This document shows, one piece after another, positions 17,443 through 25,530 of a stretch of 64,000 bases of DNA (positions are counted from its first letter, which is position 1; each line of letters begins with the position of its first letter). Source of the DNA: Microbacterium sp. SORGH_AS_1204. Its GTDB lineage: Bacteria > Actinomycetota > Actinomycetes > Actinomycetales > Microbacteriaceae. The DNA lies in contig NZ_JAUTBD010000001.1 in assembly GCF_030818935.1 (NCBI RefSeq), positions 1,860,001 through 1,924,000 of the forward strand, written 5' to 3'. A program made the translations under genes and the position numbers. A model generated the notes under the pieces. It saw only the letters and a list, made by a program, of their open reading frames with translations, had not been told where the DNA came from and ran no database searches.

Positions 17443-18606
17443 ATGAGGCTGCCGTTCGCTGCATCGATGCGTTCGTCCGTGGGTCTGGAGTGGGAGCTCA
17501 TGCTCGCCGACCGCGGGACCGGCGATCTGGTCGCCCGCGCACCGGAGATCCTGGAGCATCTCGAGGACAAGACCGCGCTCGAGCGTTTCACCGTCACCGG
17601 CGAGTTGCTGACGAACACCGTCGAGGTCACCAGCGGTGTCGGCCACACCGTCGCCGAGGCCGTGGACGACATCGGCGACGCCATCTGCGCCCTGCGCGAA
17701 GAGACCGAGCCCCGCGGGATCGAGATGCTGTGCGCCGGAAGCCATCCGTTCGCCCAGTGGTACGACCAGCAGGTCACCGACAAGACGCGCTACCACACCC
17801 TCATCGAGCGCACCCAGTGGTGGGGTCGCAACATGATGATCTGGGGTATCCACGTGCACATCGGCGTCGACGACGTCGAGAAGGTCATCCCGATCGTCAA
17901 CGCACTGACCGTCTTCCTCCCCCACCTGCAGGCGCTGTCGGCATCCAGCCCGTTCTGGGCGGGCGAGCGCACCGGATACGCGTCGAACCGCGCGCTCGTG
18001 TTCCAGCAGCTGCCCACGGCGGGGCTCCCGTGGCAGCTCGACACCTGGGGTGACTTCGAGAACTACCTCGACGACATGGTGCGCACGGGCGTCATGGCGG
18101 ATGCCAGCGAGGTGCGGTGGGACATCCGTCCGGCGCCGAAGTGGGGCACGGTCGAGATCCGCGCGTGCGACGGCATGTCGACACTGCCCGAGCTCGCCGC
18201 CGTCGCCGCCCTCGCACAGACGCTCGTCGAGCACTTCTCGCGCCTCATCGACGAGGGCCGCGAGCTCCCCGGCATCCCGCCCTGGTACGCGCGCGAGAAC
18301 AAGTGGCGCGCCGCGCGCTATGGACTCGACGCGCGGGTGATCGTGGACCGCAGTGGTACGCAGCGCCCGGTCGTCGAACACCTGCGCGAGACGATGGAAG
18401 AGCTGGCCGACGTCGCGCTCGAGCTGCACTGCGCGAAGGAGTTCGCCAGCCTCGAGACGATCCTGGCCACGGGCGGCAGCTCCGCGCGGCAGATCGCGGT
18501 GGCCGAGGCCGCCGACGGCGATCTGCGCGAGGTTGTGCAGCACCTGATCCGCGAGTTCCGCGGCGGTCCCACGCTGCGCGAGCACCTGGCCGCCCTCCGG
18601 GTCTGA
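17443..18606 (+). CDS. Carboxylate-amine ligase, YbdK/GCS2 family
   Basis: This 387-residue protein belongs to the glutamate-cysteine ligase type 2 fold. It has the N-terminal S-S-V-G-L-E-W-E-L catalytic strand, a G-I-H-V-H-I-G-V metal/substrate strand near residue 135 and the W-D-I-R-P-A-P-K-W-G-T-V-E-I-R block near residue 225. Members include weak gamma-glutamylcysteine ligases (YbdK) and mycothiol-era relatives whose substrates are unknown. As this lineage uses mycothiol, classical glutathione synthesis is not implied. It is divergent from rpsP and followed at 41 bp by the SGNH lipoprotein. Confidence 0.88.
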   Translation: MRLPFAASMRSSVGLEWELMLADRGTGDLVARAPEILEHLEDKTALERFTVTGELLTNTVEVTSGVGHTVAEAVDDIGDAICALREETEPRGIEMLCAGSHPFAQWYDQQVTDKTRYHTLIERTQWWGRNMMIWGIHVHIGVDDVEKVIPIVNALTVFLPHLQALSASSPFWAGERTGYASNRALVFQQLPTAGLPWQLDTWGDFENYLDDMVRTGVMADASEVRWDIRPAPKWGTVEIRACDGMSTLPELAAVAALAQTLVEHFSRLIDEGRELPGIPPWYARENKWRAARYGLDARVIVDRSGTQRPVVEHLRETMEELADVALELHCAKEFASLETILATGGSSARQIAVAEAADGDLREVVQHLIREFRGGPTLREHLAALRV

Positions 18607-18647
18607 TTCGACGCTCGCTCATAGCCGGGCGCTCGTAGGATCACGGA

Positions 18648-19388
18648 ATGATCTTCCGACGCCGCGCGACGGCTCTTTCGTTCGCGGTGCTGTCCGCCGT
18701 CGCCGCGGCGATCCTCTCGGGGTGCACGGCCGAGCCGGTCACCGCGACGCCGACGTTCGCAGGGCCGCCCCTAGCCGCGCCGGCACGGGGGGCTACCGCA
18801 TCTCCGGTGTCGTCGTCGGCTCAGACGGCGACCGAGCACGTCGTCACGCTCGGGGACTCGATCATGTCGGGGTTCGGTCTTTCGCCGCGCGACGCATGGC
18901 CCTCTCTGCTGGCCGAGCGCGCGCGCATCTCGGTGACCAATCTCGCGTGCCCGGGGATGGGGTTCGTCGTGCAGGGCGACTGCGGCACGCCGTACTCGGG
19001 ACTGATCCCCGCGATCGCCGCGCTTCAGCCCGATCTGCTCATCGTGCAGTCGTCGAGCAATGACTTCTGGTTGGACTCCGACGAGATCTCGGACGACACC
19101 GTCGACACCATCGAGACCCTGCATGCCGCGGCGCCCGCCGCGCGCATCATCGCGCTCAGCACGATCTGGAACGACGACCCGGAGGTGCCCGACGACACCG
19201 CGGTCACCTCCGAAGCCCTGCGCGACGCCGTCGAGTCGGTCGGCGGCGTGTACATCGACCTCGGTCAGCCCCTGGCCGGGCACCCCGACTGGCTGCAGCC
19301 CGACGACGTGCACCCCACGGCGCGCGGGCAGCGGGCGATCGAGCAGACGGTCATGTCGGCCCTGCAAGACGCCGGCGTCTTGCCCTGA
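18648..19388 (+). CDS. SGNH/GDSL hydrolase lipoprotein
   Basis: The 246-residue protein has a signal peptide ending in the lipobox L-S-G-C (Cys26) and a Thr/Ser/Ala linker. An SGNH esterase domain follows: block I V-T-L-G-D-S (Ser71), the Gly of block II near C-P-G-M-G, S-S-N-D-F of block III and D-D-V-H-P of block V with the catalytic Asp/His pair. It is probably a membrane-anchored extracytoplasmic esterase or deacylase. The substrate cannot be read from sequence. It is convergent with ffh. Confidence 0.88.
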   Translation: MIFRRRATALSFAVLSAVAAAILSGCTAEPVTATPTFAGPPLAAPARGATASPVSSSAQTATEHVVTLGDSIMSGFGLSPRDAWPSLLAERARISVTNLACPGMGFVVQGDCGTPYSGLIPAIAALQPDLLIVQSSSNDFWLDSDEISDDTVDTIETLHAAAPAARIIALSTIWNDDPEVPDDTAVTSEALRDAVESVGGVYIDLGQPLAGHPDWLQPDDVHPTARGQRAIEQTVMSALQDAGVLP

Positions 19389-19400
19389 GTCTGTGCGCGG

Positions 19401-20945
19401 TCAGCCCTTGCCGAGCATCTTCTGCAGCTCGGCGAGGTCGGCCTCGCTCGGCATGGCCTGACCGCCCAGGCCGAAGCCCGATCCCGTCGCCGGAGCGGCC
19501 GCGGCGATGCCGGCGTTCTCGGCGGCGCGCTTGGCCGGGTTGCCGGAACGCGAGCCCTTCGCCTTCTGCTGCTTACCGCGCTTCGACGAGGCACCGGGCT
19601 TGCCGCCCACCGGCCCCATGCCGGGGATGTTGGGCACGCCACCGCGGGCGACGGTCTTCATCATCTTGGCGGCCTGGTCGAAACGCTGCACGAGCTGGTT
19701 GACGTCGGTGACGGTCATGCCCGAACCGCGGGCGATGCGCAGACGCCGCGAGCCGTTGAGGATCTTGGGGTTGCGACGCTCCGCCAGCGTCATGGAGCGG
19801 ATGATGGCCTCGGTGCGGTCGATCTCGCGCTCGTCGAAGTCTTCCAGCTGCTGCTTCATGTTGCCCATGCCCGGGAGCATCCCGAGCATCTTCTTCATGG
19901 AGCCCATCTTCTTCATCTGCTGCATCTGCTGCAGGAAGTCCTCGAGCGTGAAGGTGTCGGTGGCGAACTTCTCGGCGACCTTCAGCGCCTCGGCCTCGTC
20001 GAAGGCCTGCTGCGCCTGTTCGATCAGGGTGAGGATGTCACCGAGGTCGAGGATGCGGGATGCCATGCGGTCGGGGTGGAAGGGCTCGACGTCGTCGAGT
20101 CCCTCACCGGTGGACGCGAAGATGATGGGGCGTCCCGTGACGGAGGCGACAGAGAGGGCGGCGCCACCGCGGGCGTCACCGTCGAGCTTCGACAGCACGA
20201 CACCGGTGAAGTCGACGCCGTCTTGGAAGGCTTTCGCCGTGTTGACGGCATCCTGACCGATCATCGTGTCGATGACGAAGAGAACCTCGTCGGGCTGGGT
20301 GGCCTTGCGGATGTCGGAGGCCTGCTTCATCAGCTCGGCGTCGACGCCGAGACGACCGGCGGTGTCGATGATGACGATGTCGTGCTGCTGGCGCGTCGCG
20401 TGGGCGACGCCGTCACGGGCGACCTTGACCGGATCGCCGACGCCGTTGCCGGGCTCGGGCGCGTAGATGGCGGCGCCGGCGCGCTCGGCGACGACCTGCA
20501 GCTGGTTCACGGCGTTCGGACGCTGGAGGTCGCACGCGACGAGGAGCGGGGTGTGCCCGTCTTTCTCGAGCATCTTGGCGAGCTTGCCGGCGAAGGTCGT
20601 CTTACCCGACCCCTGAAGACCGGCCAGCATGATGACGGTCGGGGGGTTCTTGGCGAACTGCAGTCGGCGCTGTTGACCACCCAGGATGCCGATGAGCTCG
20701 TCGTTGACGATCTGCACGACCTGCTGCGCGGGGTTCAGGGCACGGTTGACCTCGTCGCCGAGGGCGCGTTCGCGCACCGCGGCGGTGAACTCCTTGACGA
20801 CGGGCAGGGCGACGTCGGCGTCGAGCAGGGCACGGCGGATCTCGCGTACCGTCCCGTCGACGTCGGCGGGCGTGAGCTGGCCCTTCTTCCGGAGGTTGCG
20901 GAAGGTCTCTGTGAGCCGGTCGGAGAGGGTGCCGAAAGTCGCCAT
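19401..20945 (-). CDS. ffh: Signal recognition particle protein Ffh
   Basis: Ffh binds 4.5S RNA and nascent signal sequences and docks with FtsY. The 514-residue protein has the N domain, a G domain (G-L-Q-G-S-G-K-T-T, D-T-A-G-R-L, T-K-L-D-G-D) and a Met-rich M domain (runs of M-Q-Q-M-K-K-M and L-G-M-L-P-G-M-G). A Gly/Ser/Lys/Ala-rich tail ends the protein. The ATG at 20945 begins the conserved M-A-T-F-G-T-L-S-D-R-L. Its receptor gene ftsY lies 3.7 kb away. Confidence 0.97.
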   Translation of the reverse strand: MATFGTLSDRLTETFRNLRKKGQLTPADVDGTVREIRRALLDADVALPVVKEFTAAVRERALGDEVNRALNPAQQVVQIVNDELIGILGGQQRRLQFAKNPPTVIMLAGLQGSGKTTFAGKLAKMLEKDGHTPLLVACDLQRPNAVNQLQVVAERAGAAIYAPEPGNGVGDPVKVARDGVAHATRQQHDIVIIDTAGRLGVDAELMKQASDIRKATQPDEVLFVIDTMIGQDAVNTAKAFQDGVDFTGVVLSKLDGDARGGAALSVASVTGRPIIFASTGEGLDDVEPFHPDRMASRILDLGDILTLIEQAQQAFDEAEALKVAEKFATDTFTLEDFLQQMQQMKKMGSMKKMLGMLPGMGNMKQQLEDFDEREIDRTEAIIRSMTLAERRNPKILNGSRRLRIARGSGMTVTDVNQLVQRFDQAAKMMKTVARGGVPNIPGMGPVGGKPGASSKRGKQQKAKGSRSGNPAKRAAENAGIAAAAPATGSGFGLGGQAMPSEADLAELQKMLGKG

Positions 20946-21032
20946 GATGAGACGAGTTTACGCGGGCGCCGCGCACGGCGCTGCCGCCCGTGCCCGCCGC
21001 CCCATGCGAGGCCACGGCCCGGGAAAGCCGCA

Positions 21033-21240
21033 GCGATCCGCACGACCTGCGCCCGATGATCTCGGATGCCACTCACCGGACGTGAATCGCTGAGGTTACG
21101 CACCCGACCCGAACCCGCTGTCCGGCGCAACCTTTGCGATCTGCACAACCTCAGCCCGATGAACCTGGATGCCACTCACCTGCCGCGGATCGCTGAGGTT
21201 ACGCCCGCGACCGAACTCGCTGCGCGGCTACGTCTCCGAT
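21033..21240. repeat. Two-copy 103-bp tandem repeat, ffh-tetR gap
   Basis: Two units start at 21033 and 21136. They share GCGATC-GCAC-ACCT-GCCCGATGA, then GGATGCCACTCACC, then ATCGCTGAGGTTACG, then CCGAAC-CGCTG. The period is exactly 103 bp. The repeat fills most of the 315-bp gap between the 5' side of ffh and the 3' end of the TetR gene. No gene is supported here. Confidence 0.75.
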
Positions 21241-21260
21241 CGCTCAGCGCTGCCGTCGGC

Positions 21261-21809
21261 TCAGACGAGGGCGAGCGCCTCGGCGAGCACCTCGTCGAGC
21301 GGACGCCCCGCCGCGGTGCGGTCCGCCCACGACCAGACGGCGGCCAGCACGGCGGCCGACAGCGCGCCCGCGCGGACCTCGGCGAGCAGCCGCGGCATCC
21401 CTTCGCGCGAGAAGCGCGCCGCGACGTGATGCTGCAGACGGAACTGCCGCACGGCGCGATCGCGGTCGAGCTCGGCGGCGATGTCCATGGCCTCGGCGTT
21501 GGTGATGGCCAGGGCGAGGGCATCGGGCGTGAGGCCCCGGCCGATCGTCGACAGGGCGACGACGACCTCGACGCCGTCGTGGAGGAGAGCGACGCTCGCG
21601 GCGACCTGCTCGTCGAAACCCGACCACAGCACGTCGCTCTTGGCCGCGAAGTAGTTGAAGAAGCTGGAGCGACTCACTCCGGCGCGGCGCGTGATGTCGG
21701 AGACGCTGGTGGCGTCGTACCCCTTCTCGAGGAAGAGCTCGCATGCCGCCTCCGACAGCACCTCGCGGGACGAGGCGCGGGGGCGTCCGCTGCGGGGCTC
21801 GGGGGTCAC
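21261..21809 (-). CDS. TetR-family transcriptional regulator
   Basis: This 182-residue protein has an N-terminal helix-turn-helix (about residues 20-65, with [16 protein letters not shown] typical of TetR). The C-terminal helical ligand domain has no family-specific feature recognised. It has a GTG start at 21809. It is divergent from lipB; the 64-bp gap holds a perfect inverted repeat TGTTGGA/TCCAACA and the palindrome ACACCGGTGT, so autoregulation and possibly control of lipBA are plausible. The ligand is unknown. Confidence 0.9.
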   Translation of the reverse strand: MTPEPRSGRPRASSREVLSEAACELFLEKGYDATSVSDITRRAGVSRSSFFNYFAAKSDVLWSGFDEQVAASVALLHDGVEVVVALSTIGRGLTPDALALAITNAEAMDIAAELDRDRAVRQFRLQHHVAARFSREGMPRLLAEVRAGALSAAVLAAVWSWADRTAAGRPLDEVLAEALALV

Positions 21810-21841
21810 TGCCCCAGACTAGACGGCCGACACCGGTGTAT

Positions 21842-21860
21842 TGTTGGACGCAATCCAACA
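21842..21860. promoter_or_regulatory. Operator-like inverted repeat between tetR and lipB
   Basis: It reads TGTTGGACGCAATCCAACA: two perfect 7-bp arms around a 5-nt centre, 13 bp before the lipB start. The symmetry and position in a divergent TetR gap fit a TetR-family operator. A second 10-bp palindrome ACACCGGTGT lies at 21830-21839. Confidence 0.7.
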
Positions 21861-21873
21861 TCGGAGGCCGTCG

Positions 21874-22512
21874 ATGATCGACATCCACCTCGCGGGGCTC
21901 GCCCCGCTGTACGTGCCCTACCTCGACGGGTGGGCCCACCAGCGTCGCATCCATTCCGAGGTGGTCGCCGACGAACGCCCCGACACCCTGCTGCTGCTCG
22001 AACACGAGGCCGTCTACACGGCGGGCAAACGCACACAGGCGCACGAGCGTCCCGACGACGGCACACCCGTCATCGACGTCGACCGCGGGGGCAAGATCAC
22101 CTGGCACGGCCCGGGCCAGCTCGTCGGCTACCCGATCGTGCGCCTGCCCGAACCGATCGACGTGGTCGCGCACGTGCGCCGGCTGGAGGCGCTGCTCATC
22201 GACGGCCTCCGCGAGCACGGCGTCGACGGCTTCCGCGTCGACGGCCGCAGTGGCGTCTGGGTGAAGCGTCCGCTCGGCGTCGACAAGGTCGCGGCCATCG
22301 GCGTGCGCGTCGAGAAGGGCGTCACCATGCACGGCTTCGCGGTCAACTGCGACAACAGTCTCGCCGCATTCCGGCGCATCGTCCCCTGCGGGATCACGGA
22401 TGCCGGAGTCACGACCGTCAGCGAGGTGGTCGGCGCCGATGTCTCCCCCGCCGACCTCGTCCCGGCCATCGAGCGCGTCTTCCGCGCCGAGTACGCGGCG
22501 GTGGCGGCGTGA
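21874..22512 (+). CDS. lipB: Lipoyl(octanoyl) transferase
   Basis: LipB moves octanoate from acyl carrier protein to lipoyl domains. The 212-residue protein shows the [17 protein letters not shown] core, the D-K-V-A-A-I-G-V-R lysine segment and the catalytic Cys in [10 protein letters not shown]. The ATG at 21874 has a GGAGG site 6 bases upstream. Its stop overlaps the lipA start (GTGA), so the two act as one lipoate-synthesis unit, behind a candidate TetR operator. Confidence 0.96.
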   Translation: MIDIHLAGLAPLYVPYLDGWAHQRRIHSEVVADERPDTLLLLEHEAVYTAGKRTQAHERPDDGTPVIDVDRGGKITWHGPGQLVGYPIVRLPEPIDVVAHVRRLEALLIDGLREHGVDGFRVDGRSGVWVKRPLGVDKVAAIGVRVEKGVTMHGFAVNCDNSLAAFRRIVPCGITDAGVTTVSEVVGADVSPADLVPAIERVFRAEYAAVAA

Positions 22513-23543
22513 GCGCCTGCGGGACCGGCAACGCCGGGGCCCCGGCATCCACCGCTCCGAACGGGCGGAAGCTCCTGCGCCTCGAGGTGCGCAACGCCGA
22601 AACCCCCATCGAGCGCAAGCCCGAGTGGATCAAAACCAAGGCCAAGATGGGCCCGGAGTACACGGCGCTGCAGAAGCTCGTGAAGGGCGAGGACCTGCAC
22701 ACCGTGTGCCAGGAGGCCGGCTGCCCGAACATCTTCGAGTGCTGGGAGGACCGCGAGGCGACCTTCCTCATCGGCGGTTCGCAGTGCACGCGCCGGTGCG
22801 ACTTCTGCCAGATCGACACCGGCAAGCCCGCCGACTACGACCGCGACGAGCCGCGCCGCGTCGCCGAGAGCGTCACGCGCATGCAGCTGCGGTACGCCAC
22901 CGTGACCGGCGTCGCCCGCGACGACCTGCCCGATGAGGGCGCGTGGCTGCACGCCGAGACCGTCCGCCGCATCCACGCCGAAAATCCCGGTACGGGGGTC
23001 GAGATCCTCGCGACCGACTTCTCGGGCAACCCCGCTCACCTCGAAGAAGTCTTCTCGTCGCGGCCCGAGGTGTTCGCCCACAACGTCGAGACGGTGCCGC
23101 GCATCTTCAAGCGCATCCGCCCCGCCTTCCGCTACGACCGTTCGCTCGGGGTGCTCAGCGCCGCGCGCGATGCCGGCCTCATCACGAAGTCGAACCTCAT
23201 CCTCGGTATGGGCGAAGAGCCCGAGGAGGTCGTGCAGGCCCTCGAAGACCTGCACGAAGCCGGCACCGACATCATCACGATCACGCAATACCTCCGCCCG
23301 ACTCCGCGTCACCTGCCGGTGCAGCGCTGGGTGAAGCCGGCGGAATTCGTGGAGTTCAAGGAAGAGGCCGAGCGCATCGGCTTCCTCGGTGTGCTGGCCG
23401 GTCCCCTCGTGCGTTCGTCGTACCGGGCGGGGCGCCTGTGGGCGCAGTCGATGGTGTCGAAGGGCCGCGAGATCCCGCCGCACCTCGGGCACCTCGCGAA
23501 GGACATCGCGAACGCCGACGCCGGTTTCGCGCAGGCCGTGTGA
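22509..23543 (+). CDS. lipA: Lipoyl synthase
   Basis: LipA inserts two sulfurs into protein-bound octanoyl groups. The 344-residue radical-SAM enzyme has both clusters: the auxiliary set C67, C72, C78 (C-x4-C-x5-C) and the radical-SAM set C93, C97, C100 (C-x3-C-x2-C). The R-S-S-Y-R-A motif near the C-terminus holds the serine that ligates the auxiliary cluster. The GTG at 22509 overlaps the lipB stop; the long in-frame upstream extension is a shadow of lipB. Confidence 0.96.
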   Translation: MSACGTGNAGAPASTAPNGRKLLRLEVRNAETPIERKPEWIKTKAKMGPEYTALQKLVKGEDLHTVCQEAGCPNIFECWEDREATFLIGGSQCTRRCDFCQIDTGKPADYDRDEPRRVAESVTRMQLRYATVTGVARDDLPDEGAWLHAETVRRIHAENPGTGVEILATDFSGNPAHLEEVFSSRPEVFAHNVETVPRIFKRIRPAFRYDRSLGVLSAARDAGLITKSNLILGMGEEPEEVVQALEDLHEAGTDIITITQYLRPTPRHLPVQRWVKPAEFVEFKEEAERIGFLGVLAGPLVRSSYRAGRLWAQSMVSKGREIPPHLGHLAKDIANADAGFAQAV

Positions 23544-23547
23544 CGCC

Positions 23548-23584
23548 GCACCGGCCGCGGGCCGGCCGTGATCGCGGCCGGTGC
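23548..23584 (+). terminator. Stem-loop after lipA
   Basis: The perfect 12-bp arms GCACCGGCCGCG and CGCGGCCGGTGC start 4 bp past the lipA stop, with a 13-nt loop and no T-run. It is probably a lipBA terminator of the T-less kind common in GC-rich actinobacteria. Confidence 0.55.
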
Positions 23585-23650
23585 GCCGCGGCATCCCTCT
23601 CTCGCCGGAGCTCGCACGGCGCCTCGGTATCGCGTCAGACGGCGCCGGGC

Positions 23651-24079
23651 TCAGACCGGCCAGATGTAGGGCAGGTCGTCGGGCACGTCGCCGAACCGCG
23701 GCACGTAGAACTCCGCGTCCTTGCGGATGAGGTTGGACCGGTGCGCCCGATGGAACGCCTCGTCGCCGAGCCAGGGCGGCAGATCGAGCTCGTGCTGAGC
23801 GACCCCGTCGACGTCGGGTGCGAAGACGCGGATCTTCTCGCGGACGGTGTCGCTGCGCCCCTGCGCGATCCACTCGTCGGTCATCACGAGACCGTAGGAG
23901 ACCAGACCCGGCAGGTACCCGGCCCACATCTTCGCCGCCGGGTGGTTGCGCCAGCCGTGACCCGGAACGGTGAGAGCCCGCAGCAGCTGGAACGTCTCGA
24001 CGCGCTGTTTGCCCAGCCGCTTCGCGTCGAGCGCCCGCGCGGAGTCGACGAACGAGGGGTAGGGCAGAAAGGTCTGCAC
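23651..24079 (-). CDS. MSMEG_6728-like / pyrimidine-dimer glycosylase-like protein
   Basis: This 142-residue protein begins V-Q-T-F-L-P-Y-P-S-F and contains L-D-x-K-R-L-G-K-Q-R-V-E-T, H-P-A-A-K-M-W and Y-L-P-G-L, a pattern I associate with the MSMEG_6728/endonuclease V-like family. Activity on DNA is suggested by that relationship only. The GTG at 24079 lies 4 nt after the stop of the upstream DUF2004-type gene, so the two are coupled. A longer reading to 24211 would be an overlap shadow. Confidence 0.75.
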   Translation of the reverse strand: MQTFLPYPSFVDSARALDAKRLGKQRVETFQLLRALTVPGHGWRNHPAAKMWAGYLPGLVSYGLVMTDEWIAQGRSDTVREKIRVFAPDVDGVAQHELDLPPWLGDEAFHRAHRSNLIRKDAEFYVPRFGDVPDDLPYIWPV

Positions 24080-24083
24080 GGGT

Positions 24084-24584
24084 TCAGTCGGCGCTGGTGA
24101 CCGACTGCACGCGGCCGTCGGACGCGAGATTGACCAGCAGCACGTCGTCGGTCGCGTCGGGGTCGAGCGCGTACTCGAGCACCGCGAAGGGGTCGGCTCC
24201 CCCGTGCTCATCGGCGAGGATGGTCATGCTCATCAGCTGCAGGGCCTTGATGACGTCGATGTGCGTGTCGCCCGAGACGTCGGTGAGCAGATCGTCGAGC
24301 TCGTCGCCGAGCGTCGCCTGCTGCTGCAGGATGTACTCGGTCACCTCGCTCGTGCGGGAGTCGAGCTCGTTCACCATGGCGTTGCGGGCGGCGAGATCGA
24401 TGGCCTCGAGCGACGACACCATGGATGCCGCGACGTCGAGCGCCTCGGCAGACACGTCGTCTTGATCGGGCGCGGTCAGATCGACGGTGACGCTCTGGTC
24501 GCCGAACTCCACGTTCTCACTCCAGAAGATCGACCCGTCGGGGCCCGACTCGAGGAGTCCGAAGAAGTCGTGCTCGATGGCCAT
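24084..24584 (-). CDS. DUF2004-like acidic protein
   Basis: This 166-residue acidic soluble protein (start M-A-I-E-H-D-F-F-G-L-L, with blocks W-S-E-N-V-E-F-G-D and T-V-D-L) has the pattern of DUF2004 proteins. No catalytic motif, signal or membrane segment is visible. It lies downstream of ftsY and directly before the endonuclease V-like gene. The function is unknown. Confidence 0.75.
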   Translation of the reverse strand: MAIEHDFFGLLESGPDGSIFWSENVEFGDQSVTVDLTAPDQDDVSAEALDVAASMVSSLEAIDLAARNAMVNELDSRTSEVTEYILQQQATLGDELDDLLTDVSGDTHIDVIKALQLMSMTILADEHGGADPFAVLEYALDPDATDDVLLVNLASDGRVQSVTSAD

Positions 24585-24653
24585 GAGTCCATGTAAGCAG
24601 TCCGCCCCGGCTTCGGGAAGACGACCCGCCCGACCCGCCGCGTGCGGTATGCG

Positions 24654-25526
24654 TCAGTCGACGAGCGAAGCCGCGAACACGTGCGGGGTGAAGCCGGTGA
24701 GGTCGCCGATGCCCTCGCCCTGCCCGAGGAGCTTGACGGGGATGCCGGTGAGCTCCTGCACCGCCAGGACGAAGCCGCCCTTCGCCGATCCGTCGAGCTT
24801 GGTCAGCACGAGGCCGGTCACGCCGGCGCTGTCGAGGAACGCCTGCGCCTGCATCAGGCCGTTCTGACCGGTCGTGGCATCGAGCACGAGAAGCACCTCG
24901 GCGATCGGCGACTGCTTCTCGATCACGCGCTTGATCTTGCCGAGCTCGTCCATGAGCCCGCCCTTGGTGTGCAGGCGCCCGGCGGTGTCGACGAGCACGA
25001 TCTCGGTGCCTGTCTCTTTGGCGTGGGCGACGGTCTGGAACGCGACGGATGCCGGGTCCTGCCCCTCGTGCTGGGGGCGGACGATCGTCGCTCCCCCGCG
25101 CTCGGCCCACGTTGCGAGCTGGTCGACGGCCGCGGCGCGGAAGGTGTCGGCGGCGCCCACGACGACCGTGCGCCCATAGCGCTGCAAGAACTTCGCGAAC
25201 TTGCCGATCGTCGTCGTCTTGCCCACGCCGTTGACGCCGACCACGAGCACCACGGCCGGACGCTCGGTGAGGCGCAGGGTCGTGTCGAACTTCGCGAAGT
25301 GCTCCTCGAGGGTCTCGCGGAGCATCCGCTGCAGGTCGCGCGGGTCGGTGGTGCGGTAGCGCTCGACCTTCTCGCGCAGCTCGTCGATGAGGCGCTCGGT
25401 GACGTCGGGGCCGAAATCGGCGGTCAGCAGCGCCGTTTCGAGGTCGTCCCACGTCGTCTCGTCGATCGTGGGCTTGACGAACAACCCGCGCAGCGCGCGG
25501 CCCAGCGACCAGGAGTTCTCAGCCAT
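24654..25526 (-). CDS. ftsY: Signal recognition particle receptor FtsY
   Basis: FtsY receives SRP-ribosome complexes at the membrane. The 290-residue NG-domain GTPase has G-V-N-G-V-G-K-T-T-T, the D-T-F-R-A-A-A insertion-box motif, D-T-A-G-R-L and T-K-L-D-G-S-A-K-G-G. The acidic A domain of E. coli FtsY is essentially absent; a short amphipathic start (S-W-S-L-G-R-A-L-R-G-L-F) may serve for membrane binding. It starts 4 bp after smc, the usual actinobacterial pair. Confidence 0.97.
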   Translation of the reverse strand: MAENSWSLGRALRGLFVKPTIDETTWDDLETALLTADFGPDVTERLIDELREKVERYRTTDPRDLQRMLRETLEEHFAKFDTTLRLTERPAVVLVVGVNGVGKTTTIGKFAKFLQRYGRTVVVGAADTFRAAAVDQLATWAERGGATIVRPQHEGQDPASVAFQTVAHAKETGTEIVLVDTAGRLHTKGGLMDELGKIKRVIEKQSPIAEVLLVLDATTGQNGLMQAQAFLDSAGVTGLVLTKLDGSAKGGFVLAVQELTGIPVKLLGQGEGIGDLTGFTPHVFAASLVD

Positions 25527-25530
25527 TGCT

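Noticed and set aside
20076..21059. 327-codon plus-strand frame opposite ffh
   Set aside because: It is an antisense shadow of ffh that runs on into the start of the repeat gap.
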